Assembly: GCA_959028445.1 (NCBI GenBank)
Contig: CAUFRY010000048.1
Coordinates: forward strand, 1-15,136
Direction of reading: 5' to 3'
Origin: an uncultured Collinsella sp.
GTDB lineage: Bacteria > Actinomycetota > Coriobacteriia > Coriobacteriales > Coriobacteriaceae
Length of the DNA stretch: 15,136 nucleotides
In this document: positions 1 to 5,943 of the stretch, piece after piece
Layout of the letters: every line of letters begins with the position of its first letter
How positions within the stretch are numbered: the stretch's first letter is position 1
The notes under the pieces: generated by a model
Database searches by the model: none
The model's input: only the letters and a program-made list of their open reading frames with translations
Told to the model about the DNA's origin: nothing
Made by a program: the position numbers and the translations under genes

Positions 1-70
1 TTTTAGCGTGTAAGAGAAGGAAGATCGGCAAAGTGCAACCCCAAACGCAATGACAACTTAATGAGGTAAC

Positions 71-123
71 TGCCACATGTGAGGCACCCAGGGCATTGCT
101 GTCTCGATTTTGAGCACAATGCC
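71..123. other. Two dyad symmetries in the leader of the accessory operon
   Basis: Positions 71-86 form a dyad (TGCC / GGCA arms around ACATGTGA; CACATGTG at 74-81 is itself a perfect palindrome). Positions 92-98 (GGCATTG) pair perfectly with 117-123 (CAATGCC), and CTC/GAG can pair further inside around GATTTT. No T-run follows, so a terminator is not well supported. A protein-binding site, RNA leader structure or transfer-origin hairpin are all possible. No convincing promoter or coding region was found in positions 1-290. Confidence 0.4.
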
Positions 124-207
124 TTCCGCCTTGCATGGGCCGTTCCATCCCGCCCCTGCAGCAACTGCCTCACGGGCTCATTGAAAACCGCATAGCACCC
201 CAACGTC

Positions 208-243
208 AGCACATCACCCACGGCAAGCACATCACTCACGACA
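208..243 (+). repeat. Tandem 18-bp repeat, two units
   Basis: Units at 208-225 and 226-243 match at 16 of 18 positions (AGCACATCACCCACGGCA and AGCACATCACTCACGACA), and a weaker third copy containing ACACATCAAC follows. The period is a multiple of three, so translation in the downstream gene's frame would give a His-rich stretch. The repeat ends about 48 bp before the chosen start, so it may be a cis-acting site rather than coding. Confidence 0.5.
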
Positions 244-290
244 ACCAACACATCAACAAACAGCACGAACATCAACCGATTGGAGAAGCT

Positions 291-1181
291 ATGACAAACC
301 ACCACGCTGAAGACGGCGATAAGAAAAGCATTCTGGATGCCCGCATTGAGCGAGCATATGCAAACGAATATGACGCCGCCTTTGCCGCCGCGACCATCAA
401 GAACTACGCGTCGCTACCGCTCGCGACGATCTTGGCCGACCACCCTCAACTGCTGAAGCGCTGCACAAAGATCATGGGCGACCCCGACATTCGCAAGCTG
501 ACAGACCCCTATGCCCCAAAACGCGACAACGATTCGTACGTTCTTACCGTAGGCTGCCTAGCCCATATGCTTACGGCGCTCGACACGAAACTCAAGCTCG
601 AATGGGAACCCGACGAGCGTCATGAACTCGAAAGCAAGCGGAACACCCTGCGCACCGCACTGTTCCTTCCGTTGGACGGCCTCAAGCGCTGCAACGTCGA
701 GCTCAATACACAGGCGCGGCAAAAGCCCGGGACCACGGGGCAGAAAACTCCAAGACCCCATGCGGTCATCGTCGACCGCAACCGATACAACCGCATGACC
801 GCGCACTTTTCTGCCGAGGGAGTAGCCATAAGGACGCTGATCGACCTGCTGTGCCTCCTGAGCATCAACGAGCTATTTGAGGGCTATCTCGCCCTTGTTC
901 CCGCGACGGCACCCAAGTCGGTAGCAAAGATCATCGAAACCTGCAGACGCCAGTTTGAGCGCCATCGCAATGGCAGCGAGATGAACGCCAGCATCGCGCA
1001 GTACTACGCGGCTCATTACAAAAATGACGGATGCGCCCCTGTCGAGCATCAGCTGCGGCTCGCCTACACCACGCCCGTCGCAACGCTCCATCGCTTTGGA
1101 ACCCTTGGCGCTTGCGAGCCGCACGAACAGGCAGCCTGCCCCACAACCGAGCTCGATCTCAGGCTCGGACGAACCCTGTAG
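291..1181 (+). CDS. Unrecognised 296-residue protein, first gene of the ClpP/TraG block
   Basis: I do not recognise this protein. The ATG at 291 is preceded by GGAG at 282-285; the frame is open upstream to 135, but that part encodes a low-complexity His-rich stretch and has no better ribosome site. The protein is mostly soluble and helical in character, with charged N-terminal residues, a Lys/Pro-rich linker near residues 145-160 and one fairly hydrophobic stretch (LIDLLCLLSI, about residues 184-193) too short and polar at its edges to be a confident membrane segment. No nucleotide-binding or catalytic motif is evident. It lies 63 bp upstream of the ClpP-like gene on the same strand with only a weak 6-bp hairpin (1181-1202) between, so co-transcription is likely. 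It could be an accessory transfer or replication protein, but that rests on context alone. Confidence 0.75.
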   Translation: MTNHHAEDGDKKSILDARIERAYANEYDAAFAAATIKNYASLPLATILADHPQLLKRCTKIMGDPDIRKLTDPYAPKRDNDSYVLTVGCLAHMLTALDTKLKLEWEPDERHELESKRNTLRTALFLPLDGLKRCNVELNTQARQKPGTTGQKTPRPHAVIVDRNRYNRMTAHFSAEGVAIRTLIDLLCLLSINELFEGYLALVPATAPKSVAKIIETCRRQFERHRNGSEMNASIAQYYAAHYKNDGCAPVEHQLRLAYTTPVATLHRFGTLGACEPHEQAACPTTELDLRLGRTL

Positions 1182-1244
1182 CCCGCCAGCCCCTCCGCGG
1201 GCAACAATCCTATTCCACAACACAACCAACAGAAAGGAGTCCTC

Positions 1245-1862
1245 ATGGACACCAATCATTCCCCCATCATCAGCCCCCTCACCATGCGTGAATCCGCCCG
1301 AGGTATCACGCTCACCAGCATTTACGATGAGATGCTCGCCCGTCGCGAGCTCTCCGTCATGGGAAACATCGAAACCCCGATGGCCCACGACCTATGCCAG
1401 CAGATCCGCCTGCTCGATGCCACCGACCCCAGCCGCCCCATCACCATATTTGTCGCCAGCGTCGGCGGAAGCGTGCGATCGGGTCTTGCGATCTATGACG
1501 CCATGCGCCTCGCATCGTGCCCCATCCGCACCGTCTGCCTGGAATTCGCCGCGTCCATGGGCGCCGTGATCTTTATGGGCGGCGACGATCGCCGTATGGC
1601 GCCCCATGCAGAGCTCATGATTCACGACCCGCTGATCCCCCAGGGGGCAGGCGGCTCGGCACTTGCGCTGCAGGAAACCAGCCGGCGTCTCATGCAGACC
1701 CGCAAGACCCTCACGCAAATCCTCTCGGACCGCAGCGGCCTCACGCCCAAGCGCATCCAGTCCCTCACTGCAAAAGACACCTACCTTTCGGCCGAGCGCG
1801 CCGTCGAGCTCGGCTTTGCCCACGAAATCCTCTCGACCACCAAGGAGGTCGCCCATGTCTAA
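1245..1862 (+). CDS. ClpP-family serine protease (accessory copy)
   Basis: This 205-residue protein has the complete ClpP catalytic layout: nucleophile Ser104 in AASMGA, His127 in LMIHDP, and Asp178 in AKDTYLSAERA, matching the DxxxSAxEA region of ClpP. The N-terminal part (ARG...IYDEML, residues 19-31) matches the ClpP start, and the length is typical. ClpP normally forms a barrel peptidase fed by AAA+ unfoldases such as ClpX or ClpC. The ATG has a strong ribosome site (AGAAAGGAG, 1231-1239). Its stop overlaps the start of the TraG-like ATPase by 8 bp, suggesting translational coupling and matched amounts. No Clp ATPase gene or trigger factor is nearby, so this is more likely an accessory ClpP on a transferred segment than the housekeeping one. 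Family assignment is firm; the substrate is unknown. Confidence 0.9.
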   Translation: MDTNHSPIISPLTMRESARGITLTSIYDEMLARRELSVMGNIETPMAHDLCQQIRLLDATDPSRPITIFVASVGGSVRSGLAIYDAMRLASCPIRTVCLEFAASMGAVIFMGGDDRRMAPHAELMIHDPLIPQGAGGSALALQETSRRLMQTRKTLTQILSDRSGLTPKRIQSLTAKDTYLSAERAVELGFAHEILSTTKEVAHV

Positions 1863-3159
1863 CCTCGCCAGCCGTCTCGCCGCATCTGAGTCCGCATCGT
1901 CCACCATCCTCGCCAAGGATCGAACGCTTTCCTGCGACACCCGCCAAACGGGACTCAACAACAATGCACTTGTGATCGGCCCCTCGGGAGCCGGCAAGAC
2001 CCGAAACGTCCTCAAGCCCAACCTGCTGCAAATGAACGCAAGCTACATCGTGCTCGACACCAAAGGCACGCTCTGTCGCGAAGTGGGACCCGTGCTGGCA
2101 GCCCACGGTTACCGCGTGCAATGTCTCAACTTCGCCGACCTCAACACCGTCCCGGCCCTTGCGCCCGGCATCGAGCGCTGCGGCTACAACCCCCTGAGGC
2201 ACATTCGCCGCAAGGCGGACGGCAGGCCCAACCAGCAGGACATCCTCTCGGTGGCAAAGGCCATCTGCCCCATCGAGGACAACAACCAGCCTTTTTGGGA
2301 TCATGCGGCGGCAAACCTGCTGTCGTGTCTTATCGCCTACGTCACCGAACAGCTACCCGCCGACGAGCAGACGATCAGCTCGGTCATTAAGCTGATCGAG
2401 CACCTGCAGGACGGTGCCACAGGTCGATTGTTTGACGACCTGATCACGACCGACCCCCAAAGCTATGCCCTCTCGCTATGGCGGCGCTACGCCATTACGC
2501 AAAATGCCGAGCGCATGCACGCGAGCATCGTCGGCATCCTTGCCGAAAAGGTCATGTGTCTGGGATTCGACGGTGCGGCACAGCTCTATCGTGAGTGCCA
2601 TCAGGTGGACTTCGCTTCCATGGGACACGCCCCCTGCGCCCTGTTTGTAACCGTGAGCGATATTGACCGCAATCTCGATCCGCTGACCGGCCTCTTTATT
2701 TCGCAGGCGTTTATGGGCCTCATTCGTGAGGCCGATAGGCAGCCCGACGGCAGCCTGCCCGTGCCCGTGCGCTTTATGCTCGATGACTTCGCAAATCTGC
2801 AGATCCCCCAGATCGACAACGTGCTCTCGATTATCCGAAGCCGCAACATCTGGGCAACGCTGCTGCTGCAGTCGACCAACCAGCTCGATGCGCTCTATGG
2901 CGAGGCACGCGCACGCTCCATCATGGGCAACTGCGACACGCATCTGGTGCTGGCGTTCCAGGATCCCGAGAGTGCCCGGGTGTTTTCCGACCGCGCCGAC
3001 GCGCTGCCCAGCACGCTCATGGCGACGCCGATCGATCGCTCGTGGCTCTTTGTGCGCGGCCACACTCCCGAACAGGTCGAGCGCTTTAGGCTCGAAGACC
3101 ATCCGCTCTACGGGGAGCTGCCCGAGGCGCAGCGAGGCCATGCGGAGGCCGAGCTCTAG
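1855..3159 (+). CDS. VirD4/TraG-type coupling-protein ATPase lacking membrane segments
   Basis: The 434-residue protein carries Walker A GPSGAGKT (residues 42-49), the following YIVLDTKG motif (64-71), Walker B MLDDFANL (308-315) and the LLLQS / DTHLVLAFQDPESA region (336-374) typical of type IV secretion coupling proteins. These hexameric ATPases normally recruit relaxase-bound DNA or effectors to a secretion channel. Unlike most family members (about 600 residues with two N-terminal transmembrane helices), it starts only about 40 residues before Walker A and has no hydrophobic segment, so it should be soluble. The ATG at 1855 has a strong ribosome site (AAGGAGG, 1842-1848) inside the end of the ClpP-like gene; longer in-frame reading is a shadow of that gene. 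Its pairing with a protease suggests either a remnant of a conjugative element or a dedicated ATPase-protease unit. Confidence 0.88.
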   Translation: MSNLASRLAASESASSTILAKDRTLSCDTRQTGLNNNALVIGPSGAGKTRNVLKPNLLQMNASYIVLDTKGTLCREVGPVLAAHGYRVQCLNFADLNTVPALAPGIERCGYNPLRHIRRKADGRPNQQDILSVAKAICPIEDNNQPFWDHAAANLLSCLIAYVTEQLPADEQTISSVIKLIEHLQDGATGRLFDDLITTDPQSYALSLWRRYAITQNAERMHASIVGILAEKVMCLGFDGAAQLYRECHQVDFASMGHAPCALFVTVSDIDRNLDPLTGLFISQAFMGLIREADRQPDGSLPVPVRFMLDDFANLQIPQIDNVLSIIRSRNIWATLLLQSTNQLDALYGEARARSIMGNCDTHLVLAFQDPESARVFSDRADALPSTLMATPIDRSWLFVRGHTPEQVERFRLEDHPLYGELPEAQRGHAEAEL

Positions 3160-3236
3160 ACGCAGGGCCCTCGCAGCACGCGACGCGCTGGCGAAGATCC
3201 TTAAAGGCCGTGCGCCCCGGGACCACGGCAAAGCAA

Positions 3237-3268
3237 AGGGGCCCGCATCCGATGGGATACGGGCCCCT
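3237..3268 (-). terminator. Hairpin terminator between converging TraG-like gene and pgi
   Basis: The arms AGGGGCCCG and CGGGCCCCT pair perfectly, with ATCC/GGAT continuing the stem after one mismatch around a 4-nt loop. On the minus strand it is followed by TTTGCTTTG, so it best serves pgi; on the plus strand there is no T-run but it may still stop TraG-like transcripts. Confidence 0.75.
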
Positions 3269-3300
3269 GGCTATAAGGCGCGATGCGTTGACAGCAGCGA

Positions 3301-4995
3301 CTACTTGCGGTGCGCGCGATAGAACTCGATGAGCGCCTGGGTCGAAGCGTCCTGCTCGGCCTTGGCGGCGTCATCGTGGAAGGCCGGGGTGATCTGTTTG
3401 GCAAGCTGCTTGCCCAGCTCGACGCCCCACTGGTCGTAGGAGTCGATGCCCCAGACCGTGCCCTCGACAAACGTGATGTGCTCGTACAGGGCGATGAGCT
3501 CGCCGAGTGCGAACGGGGTTAGCGTGTCGCCAAAGATCGAGGTCGTCGGACGGTTGCCCTCAAAGCAGCGGGCCGGGACGATCTGCTCGGGCGTGCCCTC
3601 GGCACGAACCTCGTCGGCCGTCTTACCAAAGGCGAGCGCCTTGGTCTGGGCCAGGAAGTTGCCCAGGAACAGCTCGTGGACATCCTGACCGCTGTCGGTT
3701 GCGGGGTTGGCGGTATTGGCGAAGGCGATGAAATCGGCCGGAACCACCACGGTGCCCTGGTGCAGCAGCTGGTAGAAGGCATGCTGGCCGTTGGTGCCGG
3801 GCTCGCCCCAGAAGATCTCACCGGTGTCGGAGGTCACGGCGCTGCCGTCCCAGCGGACATGCTTGCCGTTGGACTCCATGGTGAGCTGCTGCAGGTAGGC
3901 CGGGAAACGATGCAGGTACTGGCAGTACGGCAGCACGGCGTGGCTCTTGGAGCCGAAGAAGTTGACGTACCAGACGTTGAGCAGGCCCATCAGCGCGACG
4001 GCATTGTTCTCGAGCGGCGTGTTGCAGAAGTACTCGTCGATGGCGTGGAAGCCCTCGAGGAACTGCTGGAAGCGCTCGGGACCGAGCACGACGATCAGCG
4101 ACAGGCCCACGGCGGAGTCGACAGAATAGCGGCCGCCGACCCAGTTCCAGAAGCCGAAGGCGTTGGCGGGGTCGATACCGAAGGCCTCAACCTTCTCGAG
4201 TGCGGTGGAAACGGCGACGAAGTGCTTTGCCACGGCCTCGGCGTTCTGCTCATCGGAGCCGTCGATGGCGCCCTGAGCCTTGAGCTGCTCGAGCATCCAA
4301 GTCTTGACCTCGCGGGCGTTGGTGAGGGTCTCGAGCGTGGTGAAGGTCTTGGAGACGATGATCACGAGCGTGGTCTCGGGATCCAAACCCTTGAGCTTCT
4401 CTGCCTGGTCGTTGGGGTCGATATTGGAGATATAGCGGCAGTCGATACCGGCGTCGGCATAGGGACGCAGGGCCTCGTAGGCCATGACCGGGCCCAGATC
4501 GGAGCCGCCGATGCCGATGGACACCAGATGCTCGATCCTCTTGCCGGTAACACCCTTCCACTCACCGGAGCGCACGCGCTCGGCGAAGGCATACATGCGG
4601 TCGAGAACCTCGTGCACGTCGGCGACGACGTCCTGGCCGTCGACGATGAGCTGGCCCTTCTCGCTTGCCGGGCGGCGCAGCGCGGTGTGCAGGACGGCGC
4701 GGTCCTCGGTGGTGTTGATGTGCTCGCCGGAGAACATGGCGTCGCGGCGCTCCTCGAGCTTTACCTCGCGGGCAAGATCGCACAGCAGCTTGACGGTCTC
4801 ATCGGTCACCAGGTTCTTGGACAGGTCGAAATGCAGGTCACCGGCGTCAAAGCTCAGCTTGTTCACGCGCTCGGCATCGGCGGCGAACCAGGCCTTGAGG
4901 TCGATACCCTCGGCCTCGAGCTTCTCCTGATGAGCCTCGAGCGCCTTCCAAGCGGCAGTCGACGTAGCATCGATAGGTGCGGCAACAGTTGCCAT
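3301..4995 (-). CDS. pgi: Glucose-6-phosphate isomerase
   Basis: Interconverts glucose-6-phosphate and fructose-6-phosphate in cytosolic glycolysis and gluconeogenesis. The 564-residue protein shows the family motifs in order: SIGIGGSDLGP (159-169), phosphate-binding SKTFTT (215-220), GGRYS (287-291), WGEPGTNGQHAFYQLLHQG with the catalytic Glu398 (396-414), and DQWGVELGKQLAKQI near the C-terminus with the conserved Lys529. The length fits the long (about 550 residue) Pgi type. The start at 4995 was chosen because AGGAGG (5001-5006) sits 5 nt upstream; the ATG nine codons earlier has no such site. In the ring-opening His region (about residues 427-440) the sequence is NTANPA rather than the E. 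coli ITHNPL, with a four-residue insertion and His440 a little further on; this may be a subfamily trait. The gene is monocistronic and ends at a strong hairpin. Confidence 0.97.
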   Translation of the reverse strand: MATVAAPIDATSTAAWKALEAHQEKLEAEGIDLKAWFAADAERVNKLSFDAGDLHFDLSKNLVTDETVKLLCDLAREVKLEERRDAMFSGEHINTTEDRAVLHTALRRPASEKGQLIVDGQDVVADVHEVLDRMYAFAERVRSGEWKGVTGKRIEHLVSIGIGGSDLGPVMAYEALRPYADAGIDCRYISNIDPNDQAEKLKGLDPETTLVIIVSKTFTTLETLTNAREVKTWMLEQLKAQGAIDGSDEQNAEAVAKHFVAVSTALEKVEAFGIDPANAFGFWNWVGGRYSVDSAVGLSLIVVLGPERFQQFLEGFHAIDEYFCNTPLENNAVALMGLLNVWYVNFFGSKSHAVLPYCQYLHRFPAYLQQLTMESNGKHVRWDGSAVTSDTGEIFWGEPGTNGQHAFYQLLHQGTVVVPADFIAFANTANPATDSGQDVHELFLGNFLAQTKALAFGKTADEVRAEGTPEQIVPARCFEGNRPTTSIFGDTLTPFALGELIALYEHITFVEGTVWGIDSYDQWGVELGKQLAKQITPAFHDDAAKAEQDASTQALIEFYRAHRK

Positions 4996-5014
4996 AGAGT
5001 CCTCCTCAGCATAC

Positions 5015-5036
5015 GGGCGCACGCCTCCATGCGCCC
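5015..5036 (-). promoter_or_regulatory. pgi: Hairpin in the pgi leader
   Basis: GGGCGCA (5015-5021) and TGCGCCC (5030-5036) form a perfect 7-bp stem with an 8-nt loop, ending 9 bp before the pgi ribosome site. A possible -10 (TAGAAT on the minus strand, 5055-5060) lies upstream, without a convincing -35. The hairpin may stabilise the mRNA or tune translation; this is inferred from position only. Confidence 0.4.
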
Positions 5037-5116
5037 GGACATTCAGATGCCACTATTCTAGCGCAGGTCAAGACCATAATCAGCGAGCGTTGCCAATCCG
5101 CCCCTAAGCGGCAACC

Positions 5117-5190
5117 GACCAAAAAGGGACAGGCTTATTTTGGCAGGTCAAACGCTTTACCAACCAAAAATAACCCGTCCTTTTATGGCA
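5117..5190. repeat. Imperfect palindromic repeat containing CCAAAAAGGGACAGG
   Basis: The left arm (about 5117-5145, CCAAAAAGGGACAGG then TTATTTTGGCA) is an imperfect inverse of the right arm (about 5163-5190, CCAAAAATAACCCGTCC then TTTTATGGCA), with a few indels. It lies directly after the stop of the alcohol-dehydrogenase-like gene, so its hairpin could end or stabilise that transcript. The 15-bp core recurs exactly at 5853-5867. Confidence 0.65.
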
Positions 5191-5194
5191 AATA

Positions 5195-5770
5195 TTAGGC
5201 CGCGGCGCACACGCTGCCGAGCAACTCGCGCAGAGGAGACCCAATGCCCTCAAGCAGTTCGGGCGCGATAATGGCAAAAACGGGAACCTCGCCGGCTCCC
5301 GCGACGGCAGGCACCTTGCCCTCCGAGACAATACATCCATAAGGGACAAAACCGTCTTCGCCGGCATCGAGCGCCGCCATGCGACGCGTGAGTTCGCGCG
5401 CAAAGCCGGCGGTATCGGCATCGCCGATCGCCAGGACAAAGTCCACGCCTTCGTCGGTCGCCAGGGCCACGGCTTCGTCGATCAGCTCGTCTCCCCCGTC
5501 GCCCTCGACCGAGCCGCAGCGAAAAAGCACGCGTTCGAGCAGAGCTCGATCAAGCGAGCCGAGCGCCGCCGAGACGAGCTCATCGTGCGTATGTTTGTCA
5601 CCGCCCAACACGACCAGCGCCTTGGTGCCACCGTAGTGAGCGACCAATCGTCCGCACCAGCGAGCCACGTCTCCATCCGCAACAAGGCGCGTCGGCATAC
5701 CAAACCCATAATTGACCATCTTTCCCACAACCCTTCCGTGCGTATAGGCGGTATCGATCGTTAGGCTCAT
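5195..5770 (-). CDS. N-terminal-half relative of iron-containing alcohol dehydrogenase
   Basis: The 191-residue product resembles only the nucleotide-binding N-terminal domain of Fe-ADH/butanol dehydrogenases: YGFGMPTRLVADG (21-33) parallels the family's N/MPTRIxFG start, ALVVLGGDKHTHDELV (51-66) parallels the VLLVxGGGS..K stretch, and DEGVDFVLAIGDADTAG (106-122) parallels EGVDFVLAVGGGSVID. The GGGS cofactor motif is replaced by GDADT, and the C-terminal metal-binding half (His/Asp ligands, about 200 residues) is absent. Catalytic activity is therefore unlikely. The frame is intact and codon use looks normal, so this may be a repurposed domain rather than fresh decay. The start is uncertain: the ATG at 5770 has only a distant GGAAAAG, and the ATG at 5719 fits the family N-terminus better. 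Repeats at 5117-5190 and 5853-5867 border it. Confidence 0.7.
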   Translation of the reverse strand: MSLTIDTAYTHGRVVGKMVNYGFGMPTRLVADGDVARWCGRLVAHYGGTKALVVLGGDKHTHDELVSAALGSLDRALLERVLFRCGSVEGDGGDELIDEAVALATDEGVDFVLAIGDADTAGFARELTRRMAALDAGEDGFVPYGCIVSEGKVPAVAGAGEVPVFAIIAPELLEGIGSPLRELLGSVCAAA

Positions 5771-5852
5771 GCTACGAAGCGAGCTTTTCCGAGCTGTTTC
5801 GCGCTCTTTAGGGCTGCGTTAAAAACCCGATGCAGCTGCACGACTATACCTG

Positions 5853-5867
5853 CCAAAAAGGGACAGG
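5853..5867 (+). repeat. Second copy of CCAAAAAGGGACAGG
   Basis: This is an exact 15-bp direct copy of 5119-5133, on the other side of the dehydrogenase-like gene. With its flanks (ACCTG at 5848-5852 region, CAGGT at the end) it forms a short dyad. It ends 2 bp before the -35 hexamer of the polymerase promoter. Confidence 0.7.
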
Positions 5868-5869
5868 TT

Positions 5870-5898
5870 TTGACGATGTCCGGATGAGCGGGTATTAT
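5870..5898 (+). promoter_or_regulatory. Sigma-70-type promoter of the translesion polymerase operon
   Basis: TTGACG (5870-5875) and TATTAT (5893-5898) are separated by 17 bp, close to the sigma-70/SigA consensus. Transcription would start near 5904-5906, inside the first LexA-like box. Confidence 0.8.
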
Positions 5899-5929
5899 CG
5901 AACATGTATTCGATAAGAACATGTGTTTG
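5899..5929 (+). promoter_or_regulatory. Two tandem LexA-like (SOS) boxes
   Basis: CGAACATGTATTCG (5899-5912) and AGAACATGTGTTTG (5916-5929) both resemble the Gram-positive LexA/DinR box CGAACNNNNGTTCG. Their centres are 17 bp apart, about one and a half helical turns. The first covers the expected transcription start and the second reaches the ribosome site, so bound LexA would block initiation. A translesion polymerase downstream fits SOS control. Confidence 0.75.
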
Positions 5930-5943
5930 ATGAAAGGGCACGG

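Noticed and set aside
208..280. The tandem repeat as a start of a CRISPR array
   Set aside because: Units are directly adjacent with no spacers, only two good copies exist, and no cas gene is present.
1..305. A 100-codon minus-strand open frame at the left edge
   Set aside because: It overlaps the leader repeats and the start of the 291-1181 gene, is Val/Leu-rich without a family match, and has no clear ribosome site.
1842..1862. The similar 8-bp stop/start overlaps of the ClpP/TraG pair (ATGTCTAA) and polymerase/YolD pair (GTGCCTAA) as a shared recoding signal
   Set aside because: Both have normal ribosome sites and no slippery sequence; ordinary translational coupling explains them.
3712..3760. 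Pgi apparently lacks the ring-opening His of the E. coli enzyme (NTANPA instead of ITHNPL)
   Set aside because: A four-residue insertion and a nearby His440 (DVHELFLGNFLAQ) suggest a different subfamily alignment rather than an inactive enzyme; all other catalytic motifs are intact.
3676..5061. A 461-codon open frame on the plus strand opposite pgi
   Set aside because: It is the antisense shadow of a well-supported Pgi; its product is a low-complexity Val/Gly/Leu-rich sequence with no family resemblance.
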